A stretch of 64,000 nucleotides of DNA, from assembly GCF_028710345.1 (NCBI RefSeq), contig NZ_JAQTUH010000005.1, forward strand, positions 124,001 to 188,000, in the 5' to 3' direction. The translations under genes and the position numbers were made by a program. Positions 28,458 through 37,826 of the stretch are shown in pieces; the first letter of the stretch is position 1; each line of letters begins with the position of its first letter. The notes beneath the pieces were generated by a model, which did not search any database, was not told where the DNA came from, and worked only from the letters and a program-made list of their open reading frames with translations. Origin of the DNA: Sulfuricurvum sp. Its GTDB lineage: Bacteria; Campylobacterota; Campylobacteria; Campylobacterales; Sulfurimonadaceae.

Positions 28458-29627
28458 ATGAATATACATGAATATCAAGCAAAAGAGTTATTCAAAAAAT
28501 ACAATGTACCAACTTTACGTGGTCATATTGTGTTTACACCCGATGAGGCGGTAAAAGCAGCACAAGAGCTCGGTGGAAATATTTGGGTTGTAAAAGCTCA
28601 AATTCATGCCGGTGGACGAGGATTGGGTGGTGGGGTTAAACTTGCCAAATCAACCAGTGAAGTACGTGAAATGGCAGCTCAAATTTTGGGTATGCAACTT
28701 GTAACACACCAAACCGGACCAGAAGGTAAATTGGTACAAAAAGTATACATTGAAGAGGGTGCTGACATCAAAAAAGAGTACTATCTTGGTCTCTTGCTTG
28801 ATCGTGCGTTAGAGATGCCGATCATGATGGCTTCAACAGAGGGTGGTATGGCAATTGAAGAGGTTGCTCATAATACTCCTGAGAAAATTATCAAAGTTTC
28901 AATCGATCCATTGACAGGATTTCAATCTTTCCACGGTCGTAAATTAGCATTCGGCTTGGGTCTTCCAACTGAAGAGATTAATACATTTATTAAATTTGCT
29001 TCTGCACTCTATAAAGTGTATATGGATCATGATGCTGAGATGATCGAGATCAATCCATTGGTTAAAACAGGTGATGGAAAATTCTTGGCACTTGATGCAA
29101 AAATGGGTTTTGATAACAATGCTCTCTATCGTCAAGATCAAGTTCGTGAAATGCGCGATTTAAGTGAAGAAGAACCGACTGAGATTGAAGCAGATAAATA
29201 CGGTTTAAGTTACATCAAGCTTGATGGAAATGTCGGTTGTATGGTTAACGGTGCCGGTCTTGCTATGGGAACCATGGATACCATCAACTACGAAGGTGGC
29301 CGTCCGGCTAACTTCTTGGATGTCGGTGGTTCTGCGAGTGCGGAAACAGTAGCTAAAGGGTTTGATATCATCCTTAAAGATCCAAATGTTAAAGCGATTT
29401 TCGTAAACATTTTCGGTGGAATTGTACGTTGTGACCGTGTTGCTAACGGGATTATCGAAGCGACAAAAATCACCAATGTTAACGTTCCGGTTATCGTACG
29501 ACTTGACGGAACAAACGCTATCGAAGCGGCAGAAATTTTAAACAATGCAGGTATTGCTAATATTGTAGCAGCGACTGATCTTGCAGACGGTGCACGCAAA
29601 GCCGTTGCAGCAGCGAAAGGAGAATAA
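28458..29627 (+). CDS. sucC: Succinyl-CoA synthetase beta subunit
   Basis: ADP-forming succinyl-CoA ligase, beta subunit, with an N-terminal ATP-grasp domain ([34 protein letters not shown]) and a C-terminal flavodoxin-like domain with [19 protein letters not shown]. Length of 389 residues is normal. It partners with sucD, encoded 3 bases downstream. Together they link succinate and succinyl-CoA in the cycle, beside the 2-oxoglutarate:ferredoxin oxidoreductase genes that make or use the succinyl-CoA. Confidence 0.96.
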   Translation: MNIHEYQAKELFKKYNVPTLRGHIVFTPDEAVKAAQELGGNIWVVKAQIHAGGRGLGGGVKLAKSTSEVREMAAQILGMQLVTHQTGPEGKLVQKVYIEEGADIKKEYYLGLLLDRALEMPIMMASTEGGMAIEEVAHNTPEKIIKVSIDPLTGFQSFHGRKLAFGLGLPTEEINTFIKFASALYKVYMDHDAEMIEINPLVKTGDGKFLALDAKMGFDNNALYRQDQVREMRDLSEEEPTEIEADKYGLSYIKLDGNVGCMVNGAGLAMGTMDTINYEGGRPANFLDVGGSASAETVAKGFDIILKDPNVKAIFVNIFGGIVRCDRVANGIIEATKITNVNVPVIVRLDGTNAIEAAEILNNAGIANIVAATDLADGARKAVAAAKGE

Positions 29628-29630
29628 TCT

Positions 29631-30506
29631 ATGTCAATTTTGGTTAACAAAGACACAAAAGTTATCGTTCAAGGTTTTACAGGAAAAGAGGGTACATTCC
29701 ACGCTGAGCAATGTTTAGCATACGGAACCAAAATCGTTGGTGGTGTAACACCGGGTAAAGGTGGCCAAGAACACCTTGGTCAACCCGTGTTTAATACCGT
29801 AGCTGAAGCAGTAGCTTCTACGGGTGCAACCGTATCAATGATTTTCGTTCCACCCGCTTTCGTTTCCGATGCGGTCATGGAAGCAGCCGATGCAGGGATT
29901 AGTCTCGCGGTTATCATTACCGAAGGTGCTCCTGTCAAAGATATGATGTTTGCAAAAGCGTATGCAGTTAAAAAAGATATGATGACTATCGGGCCAAACT
30001 GTCCGGGTATTATTACCGCTGATGAGTGTAAAATTGGAATTATGCCGGGCTTCATTTTCAAAAAAGGGAACATCGGTCTTATCTCTAAATCAGGGACATT
30101 GACCTATGAATCCGCGAACCAAGTCGTTAAAGAGGGATTCGGTATCACGACAGCAGTCGGTATCGGCGGTGACCCGATTATCGGTTTGAGCTACAAACAA
30201 TTGTTACCGATGTTCGAAGCAGACCCTGAAACCAAAGCAATCGTTATGATCGGTGAGATCGGTGGAGATTTGGAGATTCAAGCAGCGGCATACATCAAAG
30301 AACACATCACGAAACCGGTTGTAGCATTCATTGCAGGTCAAACTGCTCCAGCTGGAAAACGTATGGGTCACGCAGGTGCTATTATCTCCGGTGGTGCAGG
30401 TACGGCGGCTGAGAAAATGGCAGCGTTGGAAGCAGCAGGGGTAAAAGTCGTTGTCTCTCCGGCGGATATCGGTAAAGCGATTTCTGAGGTTATGGCAAAG
30501 TTATGA
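29631..30506 (+). CDS. sucD: Succinyl-CoA synthetase alpha subunit
   Basis: Alpha subunit of succinyl-CoA ligase, 291 residues. The CoA-binding Rossmann start ([15 protein letters not shown]) is clear, and the phosphorylated His is in [12 protein letters not shown] at about residue 247. It forms the enzyme with SucC. The stop codon overlaps the ATG of the next small metal-binding-domain gene (ATGA), indicating translational coupling to a gene that is not a standard part of this operon. Confidence 0.96.
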   Translation: MSILVNKDTKVIVQGFTGKEGTFHAEQCLAYGTKIVGGVTPGKGGQEHLGQPVFNTVAEAVASTGATVSMIFVPPAFVSDAVMEAADAGISLAVIITEGAPVKDMMFAKAYAVKKDMMTIGPNCPGIITADECKIGIMPGFIFKKGNIGLISKSGTLTYESANQVVKEGFGITTAVGIGGDPIIGLSYKQLLPMFEADPETKAIVMIGEIGGDLEIQAAAYIKEHITKPVVAFIAGQTAPAGKRMGHAGAIISGGAGTAAEKMAALEAAGVKVVVSPADIGKAISEVMAKL

Positions 30507-30790
30507 TTCAGACCTTTGAAGTAGCCAATGTACGTTGTGGTGGGTGTGCAAACACTATCACAAAAGCACTTCAAGAAGCTGGTTTTACAGGGGTCAATGT
30601 TGACCTCACGTGCGAGCCACGCAAAGTAACAGTAGAAGCTGTTGACGAGGCGCAATTAGCACATTTTAAAGAAATATTAAGAAAGCTCGGTTATCCTCTT
30701 TCTACTGAGGAAAACGGTGCGGGTTTAAAAGTCAAGAGCTTCGTCTCTTGTGCTGTAGGTAAATTTACTACGTTAAATGATGCCGAATAA
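30503..30790 (+). CDS. Heavy-metal-associated (HMA) domain protein
   Basis: A 95-residue protein. Residues 1-66 form an HMA ferredoxin-like fold with the metal-binding loop [10 protein letters not shown] (CGGC) and the [16 protein letters not shown] strand, as in copper chaperones such as CopZ. A further Cys occurs near residue 81 (FVSCAVG). It is coupled to sucD and precedes oorD by 23 bases, so it is expressed with central carbon enzymes. A role in metal supply to the Fe-S enzyme encoded next is possible but only inferred. Confidence 0.85.
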   Translation: MIQTFEVANVRCGGCANTITKALQEAGFTGVNVDLTCEPRKVTVEAVDEAQLAHFKEILRKLGYPLSTEENGAGLKVKSFVSCAVGKFTTLNDAE

Positions 30791-30813
30791 TTTTAATTTT
30801 GTGAGGAGTACAG

Positions 30814-31143
30814 ATGTTTAAAACAATCAATCCTGGTAATGTTCCTGTGTGGGTCAATACTGATAACTGTAAAGCGTGTGATATTTGTGTATCCGTATGT
30901 CCATCGGGCGTTTTGGGTATGCGTTATGATAAAACATCCACATTGGGTGCGATGATTTCTATCAATCACCCTGAAAGCTGTATCGGCTGTAATGAGTGTG
31001 AGTTATCATGCCCTGATTTTGCAATCTATGTTGCAGACAAAGCGGATTTTAAATTTGCAAAGCTAACCGATGATGCAAAAGCACGTCAAGCAGCTGTTAT
31101 TGCAAATAATTATATGTCTTTAGACGTTGTAGGAGCTAAATAA
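30814..31143 (+). CDS. oorD: 2-oxoglutarate:ferredoxin oxidoreductase, delta (ferredoxin) subunit
   Basis: A 109-residue ferredoxin subunit with two 4Fe-4S motifs, CKACDICVSVCPSG (about 17-30) and CIGCNECELSCPDF (about 55-68). It carries electrons to or from the oxidoreductase formed with OorA, OorB and OorC, which converts 2-oxoglutarate and CoA to succinyl-CoA and CO2 and is reversible in the reductive TCA cycle. It overlaps oorA at the ends (shared base). Gene order DABC is the usual one in Campylobacterota. Confidence 0.93.
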   Translation: MFKTINPGNVPVWVNTDNCKACDICVSVCPSGVLGMRYDKTSTLGAMISINHPESCIGCNECELSCPDFAIYVADKADFKFAKLTDDAKARQAAVIANNYMSLDVVGAK

Positions 31144-32294
31144 TGGCAAGAGAAGTAATCTCTACGGGGAATGAATTAGCAGCGCATGCGGCATTTGATG
31201 CCGGATGTATGTTTTTTGGAGGATATCCGATTACTCCATCTTCGGAAGTAATGCACGAGATGTCTGATCTTCTACCGACTGTCGGTGGAAAATTTATCCA
31301 AATGGAAGACGAAATTGCAGGAATATCAGTAGCACTTGGTGCATCAATGGCGGGAACAAAATCGATGACAGCAACCTCTGGACCGGGGATCTCTTTGAAA
31401 TCAGAGCAAATCGGTTTGGCGTTTATCGCTGAAGTTCCTCTCGTTATCGTTAACGTTATGCGTGGAGGCCCATCAACTGGTCTTCCGACACGTGTATCTC
31501 AAGCGGATATCGGTCAAGCACAATACCCGACTCACGGTGACTATGCTTCGATTACGTTGTGTGCAGGATCACTCGAAGAGTGTTATACCCAAACCGTTCG
31601 CGGATTCAACTTGGCTGAAAAATACATGACTCCGGTATTTGTCCTTTTGGATGAGACGGTTGGCCACATGCACGGAAAAGCGGTTCTCCCTGATCTCGAA
31701 GAGGTAAAATCCAAAATCGTTAATCGCAAACGTTTCGATGGTAAACCGGAAGATTATCGCCCATACGATGTTCCTATGAACGAAGCGGCAGTCCTCAACC
31801 CAATGTTCGAAGGATACCGCTTCCACTTTACTGGTCTACATCATGGACCAACAGGTTTCCCGACAGAAGATGCAGCACAATGTCAATTTAACATTGAGCG
31901 CCTTGTTGGTAAAATTAATACTGTAGCACTTGAAAATGACGGTTTGGATGATGAAGCCGATTACGAAGAGTTTATGCTTGATGATGCTGAAGTGTGTTTG
32001 ATTGCGTATGGTAGTATCTCTCGCGGTGCGAAAGAAGCGGTAGCAAAACTACGTGCAGACGGTATCAAAGCAGGTCTTTTCCGTCCAATCACTTTGTGGC
32101 CGAGTCCGGTGAAAAAACTTCAAGAAATTGGACAAAAATTTGACAAAATTTTTGTAACTGAGCTTAATATGGGTCAATATCTTAGAGAAGTTGAGCGTGT
32201 TACGCACCGTAATGATTTTACGACGTTGCTAAAAGCAAACGGTCGCCCAATTGCACCACTTGAAATGGTTGCAAAAGTTAAGGAGATGTTCTAA
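31143..32294 (+). CDS. oorA: 2-oxoglutarate:ferredoxin oxidoreductase alpha subunit
   Basis: A 383-residue alpha subunit of the thiamine-dependent 2-oxoacid:ferredoxin oxidoreductase. The opening block EVISTGNELAAHAAFDAGCMFFGGYPITPSSE and the SMTATSGPGISLKSEQIGLA segment are the pyrimidine-binding parts of the KorA/OorA type. It follows oorD directly and abuts oorB (shared base). Together the four subunits form a cytoplasmic Fe-S enzyme that is oxygen-sensitive in most organisms. Confidence 0.94.
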   Translation: MAREVISTGNELAAHAAFDAGCMFFGGYPITPSSEVMHEMSDLLPTVGGKFIQMEDEIAGISVALGASMAGTKSMTATSGPGISLKSEQIGLAFIAEVPLVIVNVMRGGPSTGLPTRVSQADIGQAQYPTHGDYASITLCAGSLEECYTQTVRGFNLAEKYMTPVFVLLDETVGHMHGKAVLPDLEEVKSKIVNRKRFDGKPEDYRPYDVPMNEAAVLNPMFEGYRFHFTGLHHGPTGFPTEDAAQCQFNIERLVGKINTVALENDGLDDEADYEEFMLDDAEVCLIAYGSISRGAKEAVAKLRADGIKAGLFRPITLWPSPVKKLQEIGQKFDKIFVTELNMGQYLREVERVTHRNDFTTLLKANGRPIAPLEMVAKVKEMF

Positions 32295-33148
32295 TGGCTT
32301 TTAATTATGATCAATATTTACGTGTAGACAAAATGCCGACACTTTGGTGTTGGGGCTGTGGTGATGGTGTAATCCTTAAATCGGTTATCCGTGCTATCGA
32401 TAAAATGGGTTGGGATATGGACAAAGTGTGTGTTGTATCAGGTATCGGATGTTCTGGACGTTTTAGTTCATACATCAACTGTAACACGGTTCACACTACA
32501 CATGGGCGTACTATTCCCTACGCTACGGGTATTAAATTAACTCGTCCTGATGCACATGTTATCGTTGTTGCCGGAGATGGTGATGGTTTGGCAATCGGTG
32601 GGAATCATATGATTCACGGATGCCGTCGTAATATCGATTTGAACTTTATCCTTATCAATAACTTCATTTACGGTTTGACTAACTCTCAAATCTCTCCGAC
32701 AACTCCACAAGGTATGTGGTGTGTATCGGCACAAAACGGTAACATTGATCCAACATTCGATGCGTGTAAACTCGCTATCGGTGCAGGTGCTTCATTCGTA
32801 GCGCGTGAGACGATGCTTGATCCGAAAAAACTTGAAAAAGTATTGGTAAAAGGGTTCTCTCATAAAGGGTTCTCATTCTTCGACATTATGTCTAACTGCC
32901 ATATCAACCTTGGTCGTAAAAACAAAATGGCAAATGCAATGGAAAACCTTGCATGGATCGACAGTATCACCGTTTCTTTGAAAAAATGGGAAACACTTCC
33001 ACCGGAAGAGCAAATGAACAAATTCCCTACGGGTGTATTGCGTGAAGTGGAACAAGCAGAGTACTGTGATATGTACGAGATGGTTATTGCTTCCGCTCAA
33101 GGTAAACGCGGCAAAATTACGCAAGACGACTTTGCGAAAAAAATCTAA
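32294..33148 (+). CDS. oorB: 2-oxoglutarate:ferredoxin oxidoreductase beta subunit
   Basis: A 284-residue beta subunit carrying the thiamine-diphosphate site. The GDGDGLAIGGNHMIHGCRRN motif (about 95-115) with the downstream ILINN is the standard Mg-TPP-binding signature, and the N-terminal LWCWGCGDG cysteine motif is family-typical. It catalyses the CO2-releasing or CO2-fixing half-reaction. It lies between oorA (1-base overlap) and oorC (9-base gap). Confidence 0.95.
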   Translation: MAFNYDQYLRVDKMPTLWCWGCGDGVILKSVIRAIDKMGWDMDKVCVVSGIGCSGRFSSYINCNTVHTTHGRTIPYATGIKLTRPDAHVIVVAGDGDGLAIGGNHMIHGCRRNIDLNFILINNFIYGLTNSQISPTTPQGMWCVSAQNGNIDPTFDACKLAIGAGASFVARETMLDPKKLEKVLVKGFSHKGFSFFDIMSNCHINLGRKNKMANAMENLAWIDSITVSLKKWETLPPEEQMNKFPTGVLREVEQAEYCDMYEMVIASAQGKRGKITQDDFAKKI

Positions 33149-33157
33149 GGAGAAACC

Positions 33158-33721
33158 ATGAGACATACGATACGATTTACAGGCGTCGGTGGACAAGGGG
33201 TTCTCCTCGCCGGTGAGATTATGGCTGCGGCTAAAATCAAACTTGGCGGTCACGGGCTAAAAACAGCTACTTATACCTCACAAGTTCGCGGTGGAGCAAC
33301 GGTTGTTGATATCACTTTGGATGATAATGAAATTTTCTATCCGTATGCCAATGAGGGTGAAATTGATTTCATGCTCTCTGTTGCCAACGTGAGTTACCAA
33401 CAATTCAAAAACGGTGTAAAACCGGGCGGAATCATCGTTGTTGAGCCAAACTTGGTTCACCCAACCGAAGAAGACCGTCAAAAATGGATTATCGTTGAGA
33501 TCCCTATCATTACGATTGCGAAAGAGGAAGTTGGAAACGTTATTACTCAATCCGTCGTTGCTTTGGGTATCACTAACGAATTCACAGGCGTTCTTGATCC
33601 TGAAACACTTCGCGAAGTAATGCTTTCAAAAGTTCCGAAAAAAGTACACGAAGTAAACAACAAAGCTTGGGCATTGGGTATCCAATACGCAAAAGAAGCA
33701 AAAGCAAAACTCGGAATGTAA
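33158..33721 (+). CDS. oorC: 2-oxoglutarate:ferredoxin oxidoreductase gamma subunit
   Basis: A 187-residue gamma subunit with the family-typical start IRFTGVGGQGVLLAGEIMAAA and the TYTSQVRGGATVVDI block. It completes the OorDABC enzyme. It is the last gene of the TCA cluster; a hairpin follows 10 bases after its stop, and then the RNase P RNA gene on the same strand. Confidence 0.94.
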   Translation: MRHTIRFTGVGGQGVLLAGEIMAAAKIKLGGHGLKTATYTSQVRGGATVVDITLDDNEIFYPYANEGEIDFMLSVANVSYQQFKNGVKPGGIIVVEPNLVHPTEEDRQKWIIVEIPIITIAKEEVGNVITQSVVALGITNEFTGVLDPETLREVMLSKVPKKVHEVNNKAWALGIQYAKEAKAKLGM

Positions 33722-33730
33722 TTCCACCCT

Positions 33731-33749
33731 TTCTCCCATTTCGGGAGAA
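33731..33749 (+). terminator. Hairpin after oorC
   Basis: TTCTCCC (33731-33737) pairs with GGGAGAA (33743-33749) around a 5-base loop just after the oorC stop codon. The trailing sequence is pyrimidine-rich but not a true T-run, so termination is likely but not certain. Confidence 0.45.
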
Positions 33750-33805
33750 TCTCCTCATTACTCTTATCAAGCCCTTTCTAATCCATTTTCTTTTATAATT
33801 TCGTC

Positions 33806-34137
33806 AGGTACAACAGGTGATAGCTTGGAACTAGTAATCCCAAGAGGTAAAGTCCGGGCTGCTGTAGGACACGGTTCCATCTAACGGATGGCCATGGTAA
33901 CATGAGGGACAGTGCAACAGAGAGTAGACCGCCAAAATGAAAGTTTTGGTGAGGGTGAAACGGCGGGGTAAGAGCCCACCAGTCTCTTGGGTAACCAAGA
34001 GAGCTATGTAAACCCAACCGTGCAGCAAGAAACAGATGGTTAGCGTCCTACATTGCTATTGTTTCGCTAGAGGTCTAGAGTAATCTAGGCAGTAGATTAA
34101 TTATCACTTCATCCAGAACCCGGCTTACGTTGTACCT
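33806..34137 (+). ncRNA. rnpB: RNase P RNA (bacterial type A)
   Basis: Catalytic RNA of RNase P, which matures tRNA 5' ends. Conserved blocks are visible: AGAGGTAAAGTCCGGGCT near 33842 (CR I), ACAGAGAGTAGACCGCC near 33915, GGTAAGAGCCCACCAG near 33967 and CAGAACCCGGCTTAC near 34115 (CR V). The ends pair: AGGTACAAC (33806-33814) with GTTGTACCT (34129-34137) forms a 9-bp P1 helix that fixes both boundaries. A TATAAT at 33794-33799 is a suitable -10 box. Confidence 0.95.
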
Positions 34138-34249
34138 ACATTCTTTTTCTGCTTTTAGCGCTTGCTACCCCAAAAATTATATCGTTCATCATAATTAAAA
34201 CTTGAGTATTGAATAATTTTCATGAAGTACTTTTATGTATGATTACTAA

Positions 34250-35410
34250 TTAGTGAGATAACGCATAAAATGCATAAGCAGTACTCATAAAAATAGGAAT
34301 AACTATCTTAATTAGTAGAAATATTTTTTCCATCCTGCTATAAATTTGCAAACGTTCATCTGTACTATTTGGATATTTACGAAATAACCAACTTAGTCCC
34401 TGCTTGCGAATATATTTGAGAATGATATATGCTGAGAAGATCACTATAAAAGCGCCCGGCATTGCATATTCTAAAAAATATGAAAGATTAATCAAGCTAT
34501 CAGGATACCAACGTATTGCAATAGCAGAAAAAGTTATTGTATAAATGATAGTATGTGAAATCAACGATGAACGTTCTTCTTTTTTTGAAGACTCTTTTCC
34601 CAGTTTTATCATTATATCTTGATATTTTTCAGGGTCTTCATCTTTGATTTTGGAAAGCTTATAATAATTACTACGATCAATCTCGGGCATAGGAAGTTGA
34701 ATTATGCTGACGATCCATGAAAACAATATTGATGTGATAGAGAATATTATTACAAAAAGATTTATATAATGTGACGAAGAAGGCTTTGTGGCAACATCAT
34801 ATATAACGTTAATTTGAATCAAAAATGAACCAGCTAATAGTGTCAAAAATAAAAATATCAGCACTAATACAAATGAAACCATCATAAACACACTAAACCC
34901 ATGCAAAGAGTTTGATGGAATAGGGTCTATGTTAATTAGTCCGTCAGAATATTCGTCGATGTATATATGTGTATAAAATTTCCGAATATTGTCATCAGGA
35001 ATAAGTTTTTTAATACACTCTTTTATTAGTGCATTTATATATTTTTGATATGCAACTAAAATGGCTGAAATAGGAGATATCACTGCGGCTAAAAATAATA
35101 AAAACTCTTTGTAATTTCCTAAGTTTTTAAAACCAAAACCAAAGACTTCGAATTCAGAGTTACTAATATTTTGTGAAGCAAATAAAGATAGCATCAATAC
35201 TGTATATATTAACCCAAGTTTTATGATGTTTCGTAATAGCTCTTTTGATTTTTGTGTCAATTTATCAACATATTGTTCACCAAAATATTTATTGAAGACT
35301 TTTTCATCATTAATTATCTCAGAAAATTTTTCTATATTCCTAGATAAGTTTGTTTTCCATTTGAGTTGTCGTAATGTAAATATTTCATCATCTACGTTTG
35401 CGTTACTCAT
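34250..35410 (-). CDS. Hypothetical polytopic membrane protein
   Basis: A 386-residue protein, AT-rich, of unknown family. Hydrophobic segments appear at about residues 63-82, 103-122, 174-198, 215-238, 285-300, 316-335 and 365-385, so seven or fewer membrane helices. Polar, Lys/Glu-rich stretches lie between them, including a long soluble loop around 240-285 with KDEDPEKYQDIMIKLGKESSKKEE. It sits alone between rnpB and a Phd-like antitoxin gene, a typical spot for accessory genes. I see no catalytic motif and do not assign a function. Confidence 0.6.
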   Translation of the reverse strand: MSNANVDDEIFTLRQLKWKTNLSRNIEKFSEIINDEKVFNKYFGEQYVDKLTQKSKELLRNIIKLGLIYTVLMLSLFASQNISNSEFEVFGFGFKNLGNYKEFLLFLAAVISPISAILVAYQKYINALIKECIKKLIPDDNIRKFYTHIYIDEYSDGLINIDPIPSNSLHGFSVFMMVSFVLVLIFLFLTLLAGSFLIQINVIYDVATKPSSSHYINLFVIIFSITSILFSWIVSIIQLPMPEIDRSNYYKLSKIKDEDPEKYQDIMIKLGKESSKKEERSSLISHTIIYTITFSAIAIRWYPDSLINLSYFLEYAMPGAFIVIFSAYIILKYIRKQGLSWLFRKYPNSTDERLQIYSRMEKIFLLIKIVIPIFMSTAYAFYALSH

Positions 35411-35581
35411 GAGACATCCTTTTTGACTTTATGTTTTATTAGAAGAATACGAGCTAATCAATCTTCACTTTTATGTTTGCTTATTTTGAGTCCTACATCC
35501 TCATATTACTTGAATTTAGTGTCATCCTAAAACGTGTATCCCTGCTGTATACACTCCCAAATAATCAGTCGAATGACAATC

Positions 35582-35827
35582 TCATATGGCTAAAAGTTCC
35601 TCTTCGCACATACAAAAATCATTATTGAAACGGAAGCTACCTTTGTTTTTGTACAAACCAAATTTACGCTCTTCTTGATTCTCAATATAGGGGTTGCAAG
35701 GGATTATCATTGCTACTTTTTTATGGTTTTTTCCATGTGAAATGATAAAGCTTTTTCCCTCTTTTTGAACCAAATGCAAAATATTGAAAAAATTATTTTT
35801 AAATTTCTCTGCTTCTATCGTTTGCAT
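35582..35827 (-). CDS. Phd/YefM-family antitoxin
   Basis: An 81-residue protein with the Phd/YefM antitoxin N-terminus: MQTIEAEKFKNNFFNILHLV, followed by EGKSFIISHGKNHKKVAMII, the strand-turn that positions the DNA-binding dimer. These proteins neutralise a Doc, RelE or PIN toxin and repress their own operon. I start at 35827, with GAAAGG upstream, instead of the longer frame to 35857. No toxin frame follows in the 170 bases downstream; only stop-interrupted sequence is seen, so it looks orphaned. Confidence 0.75.
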   Translation of the reverse strand: MQTIEAEKFKNNFFNILHLVQKEGKSFIISHGKNHKKVAMIIPCNPYIENQEERKFGLYKNKGSFRFNNDFCMCEEELLAI

Positions 35828-35971
35828 AGTATTGACCTTTCTATTTAGAATCATCATAACACTAATTTAAAAAGACGTCAAGTTGTATATCAGAATTAGA
35901 ACAAAATAATAGTGAGTTTTTTAGTTGATATTTGGATATAGTAATAGGATACTTTTTTAGGAGATTTTCCT

Positions 35972-37240
35972 ATGGATACCGTTACTCTCACCGACAATCG
36001 TACTGGCAAAAGTTATGAGTTTTCAATCTTACCTTCAACTTTAGGTGCTGATGTTATTGATGTCCGTACACTTTACAAAGATACGGGATTTTTTACCTAT
36101 GATCCCGGTTTTACATCAACTGCGAGTTGCAGTTCAGCGATTACCTATATCGATGGTGAAAAGGGTGAATTACGGTATCGAGGCTATGATATCAGTGATC
36201 TTGCTACGAAAAAGAGTTATTTGGATGTTGCGTATTTGTTATTAACAGGAAAACTTCCGAATGAAAAAGAGCGGGCAGAGTTTGATATTGAGTTGCGTAA
36301 ACGATCGTTTATCCATGAGGGGTTAAAGCGTCTTTTTGATGCTTTTCCGGATAAAGCCCATCCAATGGCAATGATGTCTTCGGCGGTTTCGGCTCTCTCT
36401 ACCTTTTATTTCGAGCATTTAAGTGTTGATAACGATGAAGAGGCTCAGATTATGGCGCGTCGTATTATCGCCAAGATTCCGACGTTGGCGGCTTTTACTC
36501 ATCGTCGAATGTTTGGAATCCCTTATGTTTACCCCGATATTGAAAGACCGTTTACAGAAAATTTTCTCTACATGTTACGCGCTTATCCGGGTGAAAATTT
36601 GGAGATACGGGATGTGGAGATTAAAGCTCTCGATACTATTTTAACGCTCCATGCGGATCATGAGCAAAATGCCTCTACCTCGACGGTGCGTGCCGTAGCA
36701 TCGACGGGAGCACACCCTTATGCGGCACTTTCAGCAGGTATAAATGCACTGTGGGGGAGGGCGCATGGGGGTGCCAATGAATCAGTAATAGCCCAACTCG
36801 AATTTATCGGGCATATCGATAATGTGGATGCTTTTATCGAGCGTGCGAAAGATCCAAATGATGAGTTTAAACTGATGGGATTCGGGCATCGAGTTTATAA
36901 GAATTTCGATCCGCGCGCTAAAATTCTTAAAGCGCTCCTTGATCAGCTCAAAGATGAATTGGGTGTCAATAACGAACTTCTCAAAATCGCCGAAAAGATT
37001 GAACAAATTGCCTTAAATGATGAGTATTTTATCAAAAGAAAACTCTACCCAAATATCGATTTTTACTCAGGATTGATTTTGACTGCTTTAAAAATTCCCA
37101 AAACGATGTTTACGATTATCTTTGTCATCGGACGTTCTGTGGGATGGATTACCCAATGGATAGAGCTAAAAAAAGACCCTGAGATGAAGATAGCACGTCC
37201 ACGACAACGCTACATCGGTGAAGTAAAAAAAGGGATATAG
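35972..37240 (+). CDS. gltA: Citrate synthase
   Basis: Condenses oxaloacetate and acetyl-CoA to citrate. The 422-residue protein contains the type II citrate synthase blocks: SCSSAITYIDGEKGELRYRG near the N-terminus, HADHEQNASTSTVR, GRAHGGANESV and GFGHRVYKNFDPRA with catalytic His residues, and the C-terminal DFYSGLIL with the catalytic Asp. It has a strong ribosome site (TAGGAGATTTTCC). It stands apart from the main TCA block by about 2 kb. Whether it runs forward or is bypassed by ATP-citrate lyase in autotrophy cannot be told here. Confidence 0.96.
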   Translation: MDTVTLTDNRTGKSYEFSILPSTLGADVIDVRTLYKDTGFFTYDPGFTSTASCSSAITYIDGEKGELRYRGYDISDLATKKSYLDVAYLLLTGKLPNEKERAEFDIELRKRSFIHEGLKRLFDAFPDKAHPMAMMSSAVSALSTFYFEHLSVDNDEEAQIMARRIIAKIPTLAAFTHRRMFGIPYVYPDIERPFTENFLYMLRAYPGENLEIRDVEIKALDTILTLHADHEQNASTSTVRAVASTGAHPYAALSAGINALWGRAHGGANESVIAQLEFIGHIDNVDAFIERAKDPNDEFKLMGFGHRVYKNFDPRAKILKALLDQLKDELGVNNELLKIAEKIEQIALNDEYFIKRKLYPNIDFYSGLILTALKIPKTMFTIIFVIGRSVGWITQWIELKKDPEMKIARPRQRYIGEVKKGI

Positions 37241-37285
37241 GAGTGTTATTTTAGTGTGTAAGGGGAGCTAAACATATTTACTAAC

Positions 37286-37300
37286 GCCCTTTAAAAGGGC
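37286..37300. terminator. Bidirectional terminator between gltA and the SOR gene
   Basis: GCCCTTTAAAAGGGC is a perfect palindromic hairpin between two convergent genes, 46 bases past the gltA stop and 11 bases before the end of the opposite gene, so it can serve both. Confidence 0.6.
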
Positions 37301-37310
37301 ATTATTGAAT

Positions 37311-37703
37311 TTATTCTGCTACGTCAACTTCGACAGGTGTTGATTCCCAAACACCATGTTTTGTACAGTAGCTTTGGGCTACAAGTTTCATTTTTTTACC
37401 GCTAGCAACGATATTGAATGTTACGGTAGCATGACCTTTCATCCCTTGACCGCCGAGCATACCTGCGATGAAATCAGCACGAGCGATGAGCGTTTCACCG
37501 TTGTACAATGACATATTTGCGATGTAGTGATCGAAATCATCCGGATGAGAATATTCGTTACCCATTTTTACAGTTACAGCTAAAACTTCACCTGCTTTTG
37601 CAGTAGTATCACAGTGGATAAACGGTGAGTGTCGGTCGATGTAATCTTTTCGTGATTCGCGTTCTACTGTGTCGATATCGACATAACGATTGATTGTTGG
37701 CAT
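37311..37703 (-). CDS. Superoxide reductase (class II desulfoferrodoxin/neelaredoxin-like)
   Basis: Reduces superoxide to hydrogen peroxide at a mononuclear Fe(His)4Cys centre. The 130-residue protein carries the expected ligands: H25 (DRHSPFI), H53 (YSHPDD), H59 (DHYI), C113 and H116 (YCTKHGVWE). There is no N-terminal desulforedoxin domain, so it is the one-iron, neelaredoxin class. The conserved EKH of the active site is varied (DRH). It is a single gene, convergent with gltA, and fits a microaerophile with oxygen-sensitive Fe-S enzymes such as OorDABC. Confidence 0.85.
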   Translation of the reverse strand: MPTINRYVDIDTVERESRKDYIDRHSPFIHCDTTAKAGEVLAVTVKMGNEYSHPDDFDHYIANMSLYNGETLIARADFIAGMLGGQGMKGHATVTFNIVASGKKMKLVAQSYCTKHGVWESTPVEVDVAE

Positions 37704-37826
37704 GGTTATTCCTTCTTAATTTTGATTATGAATGGAGATATTGTACTCTCCAAAACTTTTAACAAAACCTAAATAGGATACTTTATCTCTTAATTAATTT
37801 TTTCCAAAGAATGGTATCATTACGTC

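Noticed and set aside
33793-34028. Minus-strand reading frames of 65-74 residues inside the RNase P RNA region
   Set aside because: They are shadows of a structured RNA gene; no ribosome site and no relatives expected.
35430-35581. PIN or RelE toxin downstream of the Phd-like antitoxin
   Set aside because: The minus-strand frames here are broken by stops within about 20 codons; the weak IIW-like stretch is not enough to call a toxin.
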